Of a stretch of DNA of 64,000 nucleotides, positions 52,690 to 63,912 are shown piece after piece. The stretch is from Tenrec ecaudatus (Eukaryota; Chordata; Mammalia; Afrosoricida; Tenrecidae). The stretch lies in assembly GCF_050624435.1 (NCBI RefSeq), contig NC_134546.1, positions 16,515,001 through 16,579,000 of the forward strand, written 5' to 3'. Position 1 is the first letter of the stretch. Each line of letters begins with the position of its first letter. The translations under genes were made by a program, and so were the position numbers. Below the pieces are notes generated by a model. That model did not search any database. It was not told where the DNA came from and was given only the letters and a program-made list of their open reading frames with translations.

Positions 52690-55600
52690 ATTTCACAGCC
52701 CTTCGGGATCTAATCGAACCTATCGAACGGGATGATACGTTACCGCTCCGTGAAACTTCAAAACATAGAACGATACATGAAAAGTGCAGGATACAAAAGC
52801 CCGTATTTAAATTAATCTCATTAGGCTCGCATGCTTCTATTGCGTTTTATATCATAATTCAATTATTTACTATCGGTGGTAGATTTGTGAGTGGTTTCAT
52901 TGTCTCTTTTTTGTCGTTTCTAAGTTCTCTACCACAAGCATGTGATAACATTTCTTTAAAAGCAAAGAAGACTTTGTAAAAGCCACTGTAGCCAAGAACG
53001 AAAACCTTTGTTCTTCTCTTCCCATCAGCCCCCACCCTTCTCCCGTTCCTCCCGACAGGCAGCCGCTGCGCTGCGTGCCAGCACTGTGGGTTAGCCCTGC
53101 TCTTCCTGAACGCACTGCGGATGGCATCGTGCAGGTGTCTGCTTTGGTTGATTCCTTTGGCCCTTTTTTATTGCTGGTTAAGATTCCGTTATAGTTTTTG
53201 ACATTTGTTGTTTCCACTATTTAGGATGATAGTGGAGACATTTACTATGACACCTCCACTATTTACAGATACTATGACTGGCGAAGATATCCTCGGTTGT
53301 GCGACAGTGCCTCTTTGCAGTTACTGTTGTGGTGGGCATTCTTCCCGACGTCCGTCCCGTTTCCCCGTGGTCTCCCGGGTGCCCTCCTGGAGTGGACCCT
53401 CTGCCTTCCCAGCAGCAGATTACGGCACATTATGCCCTGGAAGTTAATCAATACAGATGCCTTAGGGCAGAAAGGGAGCACATTTTTCCAGCTTATCTTT
53501 TTCCAGGAAGAAGAGTCACTGATAATGCTAATTGATAACAGGAGCCACTCCCGCCAAGCTATTGATTTCCCTTGTTAGATATTAATTTCAATCTCATCCT
53601 AGTGGCCCTCAACAGTGCTGTCTAAATTATACACAGTGGCTGAGCACCATTCCCCACCCGCCCCTGTAAATTGCAAAAGAATTGACAAAGCTGTGTGACT
53701 CCGTGGCTGTCTCCTGCTGGTAACACCAGGGACTGAGCTAGGCAGGGTTGGAATTTGGGCAATGAATTACCAAGTTACTTATGTTAAGGACCTCACATAG
53801 AATGGGGCTTCAAAACATTCATGGAAAAATGGAAGTGAAAGACACTGAAACTTCTTGAACCCTCCCAGGCATGCGCACGCATGCACACATGCACACACAC
53901 ACCAGTAAAAGAAAGAACGTGTTCAAGGAGGTTTATGTGACAGACTTTTACTTTCTCGACACCGTCAGGTAGAGAGGGGCGTAGGATGACTGAGTGCTAT
54001 GCACCGGCCACCTGCAGGGTCTTTCATCAGGCAAGACTGATGGGATTTAGCCAGTTCGCCCCAGTTCAACAGAACCGATGTGTAATTTTTTAATTGAGTT
54101 CGGTGAACTGGATGTTAAATGGGCCCTTGCAATCTGGGTTCTTTCTAAGGTGGGCAGCCAGGTAACCACTTAATGTGGAAATCACACATTGACATTCCTT
54201 ACAGATTTTCAGGTTCACCTGTGCACCCGTGTGTTCTCTGCACCCAGAGTGATGCCCGTTCTGCTCCTCGGTGTACACGATTAGATGGAACGATGCCTGT
54301 GATACTTATTCCTGTGATAAAGCTCGTTAAACTCTAGATGAGACACTACTTTTTTATTCCCTTGCGTGTGTTACTTCAGTAACAGAAGTGCCAAACCACC
54401 AGAGGATGGCACGCTGTCATCCTGTGAGACATGACGAGTGAATTGGCAGTTTCTGAAAGTGTCCCACGAGCTAAACATTTTGTTGGAACAATTTCTGTAA
54501 GTTCACAGAAGCAGAAGGGGGTTTTGCAAAGATCAACAAAATACGTTCAGCGAAGAGAAGCCGCCTGTGTCTTGTATGTAAAACACAATGGCTGTGGGCT
54601 GCGTGGCCGACCCGACTCCACAGTGGAAAGGTGGATCCGATGACCCACTTGTAGTTTGGCTAAAAGTGAAGGGCAAGCGAGGATGCCGATCAAGAAGCAA
54701 CCTGGAACTATCTTAGATGACCGATTTATTGGGTTTTTGGTCAGGTATTATTTAATATTTTTCATTAACATTTTAAAACACTTTCTTACAACATGATTGA
54801 GTTTTGCGTACCCCTTTTATTGTTCTTATTTAAGTACCAAAGTGTCAAGCAATAAACGGACTTTCAGTATTTCGGTTTTCTTAAATACTTAACACTACTT
54901 AACACAGTTCTTAGGGCAATGACCCGGTTAAATTATTTGCATCCCCCCCCACTGGGTCAGACCCATAACCTCTGCTACCTCAGAGGACCAAGACTAGCCT
55001 GGCTCATAGAGAGTGGCTGAAAGGTATGATGATTTTCTGTTCCTTTAAGTGGCCCTGGTTGCATTCTGAGAGCACACGAAATCATCAGAGAGCCTTAAAT
55101 TATAACACTATGTCTGCCACCTTACACGAATAACCTATTACACATTCTGCTCTGATGTCATCCCGTAGGCCTGTGCTGAGGACCAGTAAAATAAACAGGC
55201 ATTCCAACCTCTGCCTTTACTGTGACGAGGTGATTGATGTTACACTTAACATCACGACGGCCCTCACGTGTGAGAGCTTGCCGTTTGCTGGGCTCTGTGC
55301 TACGTGGAGTCCTCTCTCTGCGTGTGCGTCTCTCTGTACACGAACACCTTGTGCCCAGTGAAAGAGCCCGATGCATATTAAATTCCATTGGTATGAAGCA
55401 TCTAGACTTGGTGGACCTGAGAGTGACTCCCTGTTGATAAAACGAGCTTTAGGGGGTGGGGGTGGAATGCCTCAGGACCAGTTCCCGGTGGTGGTTGGGA
55501 AACACTGTCAATGTCTCATTCTCACTGCACGGTAACACATTAACCGTGGAAACGGTTAATGGTTAACTTTAAGTGACACGGATGTCCCCTCTTTAGAAGA

Positions 55601-55750
55601 TCCAGGACGCCAGTGTCACACCCACAAAAGTCCCTTCACGCCATCAGATAGCGAGTCAGTGTTCAAATTGCCACTCGCCTGACATTTTTGAAAACTCTCT
55701 TTGGATCCAGGACCCAAGTGAGGCCCACACAATGTGATTATTGAGATGCT
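52690..55750. other. ANXA4 intron 2, mostly unassigned
   Basis: There is a CA/GCAC-rich run near 53870-53900. A 62-codon minus-strand ORF at 54090-54278 contains CKECQCVIS and an HLRK motif but has no recognisable zinc-finger spacing. No exon with good splice sites was seen. Confidence 0.35.
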
Positions 55751-55771
55751 TGTAAAACCTGTGCTAAGCGA

Positions 55772-56312
55772 GGAGGAGGAGATGAGTCACTCGGGGTTCA
55801 GTGTAGCAATAATGGAACTCATAACCTTCCTCTAGTTCTTAAACGCCTCCTCCCCTCCAACTATCCTGATCCCAATTCTACCAGAGGATGCACAGCGGTG
55901 CAGATGGGAACTGGAAACACAGGGAATCCAGGACAGATGAATCCCTTAGGACTAGAGGGGAGAGGGATGATACCTGGAGGGAATGGGAAATAGAAAGGGG
56001 GACCGATCCCAAGGATCTGCATGTAACCTCCTCCCTGGGGGATGGGCAACAGGAAAGTGGGTGAAGGGAGACACTGGGCAGTGTAAGATTAAGATAAATA
56101 ATAATTTATAAATTATTAAGGGTTCATGAGGAAGGGGGAGCGGGGAGGGAGGAGAAGGGGAAAAAGGAAAATGAGCTGATTCCAGGAACCCAAGCAGAAA
56201 GCAAATGTTGAGAACGATGAGGGCAACGAATGTGTAGGTGTGTTTTACACAATTGATGTATGTGTGGATTGTGATAGGAGTTGTATGAGCCCCAATAAAA
56301 TGACTTAAAAAA
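55772..56312 (+). mobile_element. Family A copy, 541 bp, with 18-bp TSD
   Basis: It runs to GAGCCCCAATAAAATGACTT and then an A tract. Flanks AAAACCTGTGCTAAGCGA (55754-55771) and AAAACCTGTGATAAGCGA (56313-56330) match at 17 of 18 bases, cut at TTGT/AAAA. It sits in ANXA4 intron 2. Confidence 0.85.
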
Positions 56313-56764
56313 AAAACCTGTGATAAGCGACGGTCTCCCTCCTTGCCTCACTTTCTAGTTGAAGAAACCAGATCACTCCGGCAGGGGTGCTGCTCAGAGT
56401 CTCGATTTTCAGATTGCCACCCTGCGGTGCGCTCTTATCGGTTACTCCCCCTTCCGTTTCTGGTGCCTCCTGGTTTGACCTTGAGGATTGGATCAAGTTC
56501 AGGGGAGAGATCAATTCATAGGGATGCTTTCCCCTCTCTCACCCTTTGTCTTTGCCAACCCCCCTGAGCCCTGATTCTCCTTGTGGAAGTGAGCTCCTGC
56601 CTCTGGGCCTTTGCTGTAGGTGTCCTGGGCCATTAAGTAACACTCTGAGTCTCCCAGGCCAGCTCCTGCATGCTGTTCCTGTCTCTGCCTGAATGTAGCT
56701 CCTCAGGGCAGCCCCTCTCAAACCTCTCTGTCTGCTCGCAGCACCTCTCCCCACTGCACACTTT

Positions 56765-57345
56765 CTTTTAAAAAAATCATTTTACTGGGGGCTCGTACAA
56801 CTCTCATCACAAGCCACACATCCATCCATTGTGTCAAGCACATCTGTACATTTGTTGCCATCATCATTCTCAAAAACATTTTCTTTCTACTTGAGCCCTT
56901 GGTATCAGTTCCTCATTCTGCCCCCTCCCTTACAAACCCTTGATAATTTATAAAGTATCCTTATTTTGTCATGTTTTACACTGTCCGATGTCTCCCTTCA
57001 CCCACTTTTCTGTTGTCTGCCCCAGGGAGGGGGTTAAGTGTAAATCCTTGTGATAGGTTCCCCCTTTCTCTCCCCCACCTTCCCCTTCCCCTCCTGGTAT
57101 CTCTGTTCTCATTGTTGGTACTGAGGGGTGTATCTGTCCTGGATTCCCTGTTTCCAGCTCTTATCTGGACCAGTGTACATCCTCTAGTCTAGCCATATTT
57201 GTAAGGTAGAATTGGGATCATGATAGAGGAAAGCTGTATGTTTCATCGGTGCTACGCTGCCCCCTGACCAGCCTGTCTCTTCCCCAAGACCCTTCTGTAA
57301 GGGGATGTCCAGCTGCCCACAGATGGACTTTGGGTCTCCGCTCCG
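56765..57345 (-). mobile_element. Family A copy, minus strand, in ANXA4 intron 2
   Basis: Its 3' end is at the left (AAAAATCATTTTACTGGGGG). It runs through the pyrimidine tract at 57060-57100 to GGACTTTGGGTCTCCGCTCC. It ends about 200 bases before exon 3. Confidence 0.75.
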
Positions 57346-57552
57346 AGGCACACTGGACAGTTTCTAGAATGGAATTGGCTGACCCCTGAGTAGAACGCCC
57401 CCTCCATGGGAGCAGGAGCCGGGTCTCTCATGCTCATGCTCACTGCCGCGTTCCCTAGAAGGCTGTCTGTGCCCAGCTACACGGCGCTCCCGTGGGGCCT
57501 CGCGTGGGTGAGGTCACTTCACTCCCTGTCATGTCACTCTCTGTGCACGCAG

Positions 57553-57640
57553 GGAACCAAAGGAGGCACCGTCAAGGCTGCGTCAGGCTTCAGCGCCCTG
57601 GACGATGCCCAGGCCCTGAGGAAGGCCATGAAAGGTCTCG
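57553..57640 (+). CDS. ANXA4: ANXA4 exon 3: residues 4-32, N-terminal tail and start of repeat I
   Basis: The acceptor is GCACGCAG at 57545-57552 and the donor is CTCG|GTGAGT at 57641. The 88-bp exon reads GTKGGTVKAASGF, then helix A of annexin repeat I, ending in KGL plus the first base of Gly33. Residue 4 is Gly (GGA), where human, as I recall it, has Ala. The Thr-Lys pair after it is the region reported as a protein kinase C site in annexin A4 (family knowledge). Length and phase (0 in, 1 out) match other annexins. Confidence 0.95.
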
Positions 57641-57824
57641 GTGAGTGTCCCACCAGAGGAGAATCCTCCCTTGTGTGGGCGTTGTCCAGCAAAGACCCCC
57701 CGGTTGGTCACTTGCAGTGGGAGGGGCCCAGAGGAGGGAGGGTGTCCAGAGACTTGCCGATTGCAGACATACCTCGCCCACTGTTCCCTGTGAGTTGGTC
57801 TCACGCTGATAAAGTACAGCCGCG

Positions 57825-57876
57825 GGACACAGATTGGGTGGGAGGGCAGCAGGACACAGATTGGGTGGGAGGGCAG
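57825..57876. repeat. 25-bp exact tandem duplication in ANXA4 intron 3
   Basis: The 25 bases at 57825-57849 (GGACACAGATTGGGTGGGAG and five more) recur exactly at 57852-57876, two bases later. Confidence 0.92.
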
Positions 57877-57919
57877 GAGGCGTTCATTTGGCTGCAGTTT
57901 TCTTTTTCGTGTACTGGGT

Positions 57920-58125
57920 CCCTGATGGGCTCGTGGGTCGTGGTTACTCATTGGGCTGCTAACTGCAAGGCCAGCCATTCAAATCCCCCATCGGCCCTGT
58001 GGGAGGAAGTCGAGGCTCTAGCCCATCAAGAGTGACGGTCTCGGAAACTCACAGGGGCGGTGCCCCCGTGTCCTCCAGAGTCACTGTGAGTCGGCATCGA
58101 CCGGAAGCAGCGAGCTGGTTTTTGC
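57920..58125 (+). repeat. AfroSINE in ANXA4 intron 3
   Basis: TCATTGGGCTGCTAACTGCA, GGTCTCGGAAACTCACAGGG and GTGAGTCGGCATCGACCGGA. Confidence 0.75.
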
Positions 58126-58205
58126 TGACGAGAAAGCTGGGGTTCAGGGAGGTGGGCCCACGGTCACAACTAGTCAGTTCTAGAGTAAGGATCCCCTTTC
58201 AGCAG
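58125..58205 (+). repeat. MIR fragment in ANXA4 intron 3
   Basis: GGTTCAGGGAGGTGGGCCCA and CACAACTAGTCAGTTCTAGA. Confidence 0.4.
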
Positions 58206-58525
58206 TGTGATTCCAGAGCTGGAGCCGAGGCCTCCCCGTACCCTGCTCTCAAATGCCCACATCTGAGCGGAACACTGTCCCCATCCAGGTGCCCCTCTCA
58301 TTTGCCTCCTCAGCAGTAACATGCAAACTATGCCGTGCCTCCGTGTGTGCAGGGTCACCATCGTTTGCTGAGATTTCATAGCAAGCGCCTGTAGTTCAGA
58401 AAGTGGGCCGCGTGGCCTTTGAACTCTCCAGGGAGGAGCTTGTGTTTGGGTTACCCCAGCGGCTGCTGAGGAAACGGCCTCTCTCGGTCACGGTCACGCT
58501 CACCGCCTCTGCTCTGCTCCCCCAG

Positions 58526-58620
58526 GCACCGACGAAGATGCCATTATCAGTGTCCTGGCCTACCGGAACATTGCCCAGCGCCAGGAAATCAGATCAGCCT
58601 ACAAGTCCACCATCGGCAGG
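58526..58620 (+). CDS. ANXA4: ANXA4 exon 4: residues 33-64, repeat I type II Ca2+-loop
   Basis: The acceptor is CTCCCCCAG at 58517-58525 and the donor is CAGG|GTAGGC at 58621. The 95-bp exon completes the G-T-D-E loop of repeat I (KGLGTDE across the exon junction), whose backbone carbonyls bind Ca2+ in the annexin family. It continues through helices B and C (AIISVLAYRN and QRQEIRSAYKS) and ends with IGR at a codon boundary. The sequence is close to human ANXA4 throughout, with no stop or frameshift. Confidence 0.95.
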
Positions 58621-59582
58621 GTAGGCCACCGTCTCTTCTCTGCGGTCAGCCTGGCATGATCTTCAGCCTGGGGTTTGCGGGACGCCGGGCCAGCTCGTGG
58701 GCCAGGCCCTGAATGAGGAAGCTTGTGATATAAACATCCCAGTCGAGGCAGCAATGACATTTTAAAAACTCTGATGGAATATGGGCTCGTCCAGATAAAA
58801 AGTGGCCTACTTAAAGACTGGCTGGTCTTCTGACGGTGGTCTGGTCGTGTAGTTCTAGAAGGAAACATGACTGTATCTCTTTAGAAGGTAGCCAGCTCTT
58901 GGGGCAAATAGTTACATTTCTTTTTTAAGAACGGAGCCTCAAAAAAATGAGATCTGAAGACCCTGTGTCCAAATGGAGAACACCCACAGGTCTAGGATCA
59001 TAACTAAAAGCCTTATCCTTGTGTCTAGACCAACCGAAAAGTAGACAGAAGGTGCCCTCCGAGCCCGGGCTGCTGCGACACAAATTCCACACGTGACTGG
59101 CTTTAAAAAGCGGAAATTTATTTGCACGAAGTTTAAATCCAAATCGGGGTCCTGGCCCTGCCCTTTCCTCCCCAGGTGTGCCCCAGTCCCTTGGTGATTC
59201 TCATGTGCCTTTATCCCGGTGTCGAATCAGCTCTTTTTATAACTCGAAGTGATGAGGTTTAGGACCCACCTTCACTAACAGGACCGCCCTAACATCACCA
59301 AGGTCCTTGGGTGCCACACACCGTTCCATGCAGCCAAAAGGTTGGTGGGACAGTGCCCCCCAGAAGCCCCTCAGGAGACAGTCCTGGGCTGTGTGTTTGA
59401 TACATGACAGCCTGGACTGTCCTAGCCAGCAGTTCGGCTCTGCATGCAGGGTGCTGTGACAAGTCAGCATGGACTCAGTGGACATTCTTAACGACAATGT
59501 GAAAAAGAGAGTCCTATTCCCAAGTGGGTGACACCACAGACAGGTCCTAGCACACATTCCGGTGGGTGCAAGTCAAATCGTA

Positions 59583-59792
59583 ACCAAACCGAACCCAGCC
59601 AGCCTCAGTGCCATTGAGTTGGTGCCGACTCATGGCATCCCTGGAGGACAGGGTAGAACTGCCCCGTGGGGTCCGAGACGGTAACTCTTTCCGGAGGAGA
59701 AAGCCCCGTCTTTCTCTCAGAGCAGCTGGTGGTTCCTAACTGCTGACGCATGGCTAGCAGCCCGACGCTTCAACACTATACCTGCAGGGCTC
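59583..59792 (-). repeat. AfroSINE, minus strand, in ANXA4 intron 4
   Basis: GGTGCCGACTCATGGCATCC and GAGGACAGGGTAGAACTGCC. Confidence 0.75.
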
Positions 59793-60683
59793 CCCAGTCC
59801 CTAGCAGGTACTGGCTAAAGAAGTTCTGTCATGTCCCGTCTCTAGAAACACTCTACAGCTACTAGCAATGTCTTAGGTAAATATAATCAGGACAGGTCAT
59901 TGCATGAGACAAATGCAGTGAGGTCACCCTCGACAAACTTTCCTTCTTGTGACCCCTTTGCACCCTTAGATTAATGCGGGCCCCAAAGAGCATTGTTTTT
60001 GTGGGTTCTAATGATATTTAGCTAAATGTGAGATAAAAATTGAGAACATTAATATATATACATTTGAATTTATTATTAAAAATAGCAAACCCATTACCTA
60101 TTAATATAAATAAAACAGATATTAAAAGAACAATCGACTCCAAAGCAGAAATTTTTAAAATTAGGCGAGGAGATTGGCCTTGTCCTCCAAATTTTATAAA
60201 TCTCCTTAATAGGAGGCATGGCACATGTCTCGCTTCGTCGAAGGCAGCCAGCCGAGCTGTGCTAGCCGTTTCTGCCTTCCCGTCGTTGGGATATGTTGTC
60301 TCAGCTGCACTGTCTGAGGAAACCTGGCCTCGGTAGAGCAGGTATTTGGGGAAGGAGAGTGCTTTCAGCCCTTTTCAGATGTCAAGTCGTCTTTGGAAAC
60401 TGCGCTGTACACTCGCGAGAGGATGCCAGTGCACCGCGGAAGAATCTTGGCGTTATTGTGTATCCTATGTCTTTGGTAGGAAAACAGTTCTGACCTTAGA
60501 GACCCCTTCGGCATCCTGAGGCTGCAGCTCACACTTGGAGCTTGGCTACCGTACGCTCTTGCCCCTAACAGCCTGCTTCTGTCGGGATCCCAACCCCTGG
60601 GGGCAGCTCTCCGTGGTCCCCGTGAGTCAGAACGGGTCTCGGTGTTGTGGACGCACTGGAGCCCGAGTCTGCTTGTGTTGCAG

Positions 60684-60797
60684 GACCTGATAGACGACCT
60701 GAAGTCGGAGCTGAGTGGCAACTTCGAGAAGGTGATCGTGGGGATGATGATGCCCACCGTGCAGTACGACGTGAAGGAGCTGAACAGGGCCATGAAG
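60684..60797 (+). CDS. ANXA4: ANXA4 exon 5: residues 65-102, repeat I helices D-E
   Basis: The acceptor is TGTGTTGCAG at 60674-60683 and the donor is ATGAAG|GTGGGC at 60798. The 114-bp exon (38 codons, phase 0 to 0) reads [20 protein letters not shown], then a linker into repeat II ending in RAMK. Glu73 in the KSELSG motif is the acidic residue that caps the repeat I Ca2+ site in annexins, about 38-40 residues after the GTD loop. Three consecutive Met residues occur at 85-87. Confidence 0.95.
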
Positions 60798-60904
60798 GTG
60801 GGCACGCCTCTCAGCCTGCTCCCCGACACGCCCTGGCGGCAGCCTCTCAGAGAGGAAAGGGTCCCCTGCGTTTATGACACCTTAACTTACCACACGACAC
60901 TCTC

Positions 60905-61103
60905 CAAAACACACCCATGGCCAGCGAGTTGATCCTCACAGCGACCCTAGAGGACAGAGTACAACTGTCCTGTAAGTGTCCGAGGCTGCAAATCCTTCTG
61001 GGAACAGAAAGCTTCATCTTTCTTCCGTAGAGCGGCTGGTATGCTTGGCTCCCCAAGCTTGGGGTTAGCAGCCCAGTGCTTAACCCTATGCACCACCAGA
61101 CTC
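60905..61103 (-). repeat. AfroSINE, minus strand, in ANXA4 intron 5
   Basis: CCCTAGAGGACAGAGTACAA and TGCACCACCAGACTCC. Confidence 0.72.
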
Positions 61104-61117
61104 CTTACCTTATACCG

Positions 61118-61325
61118 TCAACCAAACTCCCGGCCATCGAGCAGATTCTGAGACATAGCAGCCCTACCTGACAGGGTAGGACTGCCGCTGTGGGTTTGGA
61201 AGTTGTCAGGTTTACCAGGAGCAGACAGCCTCATCTTTTTCCCTCAGAGTGGCCGGTGTGCTTGAACCACCAACCTTGAGGTCTCCTGGTTGCATCGTAT
61301 TGTAATCATTAAGCTATGGGATCAT
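61118..61325 (-). repeat. AfroSINE, minus strand, in ANXA4 intron 5
   Basis: ACCAAACTCCCGGCCATCGA and CCTGACAGGGTAGGACTGCC. In tandem with the previous copy. Confidence 0.72.
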
Positions 61326-61780
61326 TTGCTCTGCCTGTGTTTCGGGAAGAAAGTATTAGAGCAGTACATCTGGTGCAGTTCCAGAAAGTTTGTGTTAGCT
61401 AATTTTGACTAACACCCTGGGGGCCTTCAGGTCCCCTGTAGGCTTAGAACTGGCTCAAAAGGATTCTCAGCCTCCACAGGTGACCCACCCACAGTGCACT
61501 AGCCCAAGGCCTGCTGGTTTGTAATGACCAACCAGGAAATCAAACATAGCTCCCTTCCTCAGGCAAAATCTGCTGGCAAAGACTTTGTTGGGGCTTTGCT
61601 TTCTCAGAGTCCAGCCCCAAACCATCCCTGAGGGAGAGTGTTTATCAATGATTCCTGTTAACATGTTTGATAAACTTGTTAGAACGCAGAGGGTTACCTT
61701 GCTCCTCTGCGGATTCCTTGTTGCGCCCCTCTGCACATGGGGGCCCAGCACTGTGAATGGGCTCTGTGTTTCGTGTGTAG

Positions 61781-61871
61781 GGAGCTGGCACGGACGAGGG
61801 CTGCCTGATTGAGATCCTGGCCTCCAGGTCCACCGATGAGATCCGCCGCATCAAAGAGACCTACCAGCGAC
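61781..61871 (+). CDS. ANXA4: ANXA4 exon 6: residues 103-132, repeat II Ca2+-loop
   Basis: The acceptor is TTTCGTGTGTAG at 61769-61780 and the donor is GCGAC|GTATGT at 61872. The 91-bp exon begins GAGTDEG, the repeat II GXGTD loop (residues 103-109 with Lys102 from exon 5), then CLIEILASRSTDEIRRIKETYQR. It leaves one base (C) of the Gln133 codon for the next exon. A 91-bp exon with this phase is a fixed feature of vertebrate annexins. Confidence 0.95.
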
Positions 61872-61938
61872 GTATGTAACGTGGGCAGTGGCCCTGGCTA
61901 AGGCGCCACCAGATTTGAGGGCAAGACTAGCAGGGTGG

Positions 61939-61977
61939 AGGGTGTGTGTGTTTGTGTGTGTGTGTGTGTGTGTGTCT
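61939..61977. repeat. (TG)n microsatellite near ANXA4 exon 6
   Basis: A TG run with one TTTG interruption, starting 68 bases after the exon 6 donor. Confidence 0.92.
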
Positions 61978-62484
61978 GACACCAATTAGAACTCTTCTCA
62001 GAGAAACTTTGACCTTGAGAGGGCCTCCATTCAAGGCTCTGCTACAAGGCAGGTGCCTCTCTAAGCAAATCAGTGTTGGCTGCTGGAGACTTCTCAGGCA
62101 AGGACAGCCCTTGACTAAGGGACCTGGGATGTGTTTCTTTTCATTACCCTGAATTCTGGAACACTGTTCTGCATCAGGACTATGAAAGGGCTTCAGTACT
62201 GACAACAGCAAATCTCGGCTCCCATAGAATGGCCTCACTTGTTCCCTCAGATTAGCCTGTGTGTCCCCCATCCATCTCCGGCCATTCGTTTACCTCGCAT
62301 GCATCTGCACAGCACACGTCTGAAAACATTTGAAATATGTGTGTCTTCTTGCCATAATGTTTTGATCCCAGTGTTTATTCAGGGTTTAATCCCAGTGTTC
62401 ATTCAATTAATTGCTTACATTAAGCGGAAAATGTCCAGTAGTAGTGGACTGGCTACTGGATAAGTATTTGAATAAGTCAAAAAG

Positions 62485-62800
62485 CAAATCATCGAAGGGG
62501 GAGATAGGGAGAACCAATCTCAGTGATCAATTTATAATCCCCAAGAGGGGCGAACAGAAACATGGGTGAAGGGAGACAGCAGATGCTGTAAGATATGAAA
62601 GTAAGAATCATTTATCATTTCTCAAGAGTTCACGAGGGTGGAGGAGGGAGGGGAAAAAGAGGAGCTGGTACCCAGGGTTCAAGTAGAAAGAAAATGTTTT
62701 GAAAATGATGATGGTGACATATGTACAAATGTGCTCGATGCAATTGATGGATGGTGTAAGAGCCCCCAATAAAATGATTTATTTTTTAAAAAGGAACAAA
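62485..62800 (+). mobile_element. Family A copy in ANXA4 intron 6
   Basis: It runs from AGGGGGAGATAGGGAGAACC to AGAGCCCCCAATAAAATGAT and an A-rich tail. Flanks CAAATCATC and CAAAATCATC may be a decayed target duplication. Confidence 0.7.
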
Positions 62801-62984
62801 ATCATCAATTAGTATGTTGTGATCCTGTTTCTTTAAGAAGAACGTATATCTTTGAAGAAAACACTCAAAGGACATTCTGATACAAGGATCTCATTTCCTC
62901 AAAAATGATCAGATAAACTTAATTTGATCATTTCCCAGAATTTAGTTTTTAAAAATCAAACAATAAAACCCCCACCTGGGTGAA

Positions 62985-63140
62985 CTCCCTGAGTGGCATG
63001 AACAGATAACGTCCTTGGCAGCTACCTGTGAGGTTGGCGGTTCCAGTCCAACCAAGGAAAACCCTGCAGAGCAGTTCCTCTCGGAGACACACGGGGGTGC
63101 CCTAAATCAGAGTTGCCTTGAGGGCAGCAGCAGGTAAAAG
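62985..63140 (+). repeat. AfroSINE, second subtype, in ANXA4 intron 6
   Basis: GTGAGGTTGGCGGTTCCAGT and CAGAGTTGCCTTGAGGGCAG. It ends 138 bases before exon 7. Confidence 0.62.
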
Positions 63141-63278
63141 GCTGTGTGTTCAGTTGAAAATCCCACAGAGAGGCTGCTTCCATGAGCAGGCTGGTTCTGG
63201 CGAGGTCAGTGTGCTGGGGAGGGTGTCACTGGCATGAGACAGGCCTCAATTTGATGTCACTAACTGCTCTCTCTCCAG

Positions 63279-63358
63279 AATATGGACGGAGCCTGGAGGA
63301 TGACATTCGTTCTGACACGTCGTTCATGTTCCAGCGGGTGCTTGTGTCCCTGTCGACT
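63279..63358 (+). CDS. ANXA4: ANXA4 exon 7: residues 133-159, end of repeat II
   Basis: The acceptor is CTCTCTCCAG at 63269-63278 and the donor is CGACT|GTGAGT at 63359. The 80-bp exon completes Gln133 and reads YGRSLEDDIRSDTSFMFQRV and then LVSLST. Asp145 in IRSDTS is the acidic cap residue of the repeat II Ca2+ site. The exon ends in phase 0 and should join an exon starting GGRDEGN to the right of the window. Residues 158-159 are Ser-Thr, where human, as I recall it, has Ser-Ala. Confidence 0.95.
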
Positions 63359-63539
63359 GTGAGTGGTGTCCTCTGTTGTCCGCTTCTGGGGGGGTGAGGG
63401 GAAGGGGTCCCTGACTGAGTGCCCACTCCCCATCCCCTCCACCGGCCTGTCTCATCCTCAGATCGCTCGCTCCCTCCCTCGGAGACAATGACGGTCCTGT
63501 TTGCTCATTTGTTCTCACTGCACTTAGGAGAGGTCGAGG

Positions 63540-63815
63540 TTAGACGCCATTGAGTGGACTCTGACCCACAGGGACCGTGCACACAGAAGGACACACTGCC
63601 CGCTCCTGTGCCATCCTAGCTCCTGGTGGCAGCCACGGTGTCCCTCCACCTCGGGCTGGCCTTCCTCTGCTTCACTGGCTCTCTACGTGGCCAAGCTCGG
63701 TGCCCTTTCCCAGGAACTGGGTCTCTCCTGACCCGTCCAAAGTATGGAAGGCAAAGTCTCGCCGTGGTTGCCTGGAAGGCGTATTCTGGCCGTAGCTCAT
63801 GCATCATGGGGAGAA
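63540..63815 (-). mobile_element. RTE/BovB-like LINE fragment in ANXA4 intron 7
   Basis: ACACACTGCCCGCTCCTGTG, GCAGCCACGGTGTCCCTCCA and CCGTCCAAAGTATGGAAGGC are the complement of the RTE 3' region. An AfroSINE 3' end joins at 63816. Confidence 0.55.
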
Positions 63816-63912
63816 AGAATCTGTTTTCTGCCCCTGTAAAGGTTCCCCCGGCCTCAGCAACCCCACGCAGAGCCACCGTGAGTCTGAATGGACTCAGTGG
63901 CAGTGGGGTTGG
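63816..63912 (+). repeat. AfroSINE 3' part
   Basis: CCACGCAGAGCCACCGTGAG and GAATGGACTCAGTGGCAGTG. Confidence 0.55.

Noticed and set aside
54090-54278. Zinc-finger-like minus ORF (CKECQCVIS...HLRK)
   Set aside because: The spacing does not fit a C2H2 or BED finger, the ORF is short, and there are no splice sites or relatives to support it.
57406-58035. A 209-codon ORF covering ANXA4 exon 3
   Set aside because: It reads through the acceptor and donor into an AfroSINE. Only 57553-57640 is annexin-like.
60642-60932. A 96-codon ORF covering ANXA4 exon 5
   Set aside because: Annexin similarity stops exactly at the GT donor at 60798; the rest is intron.
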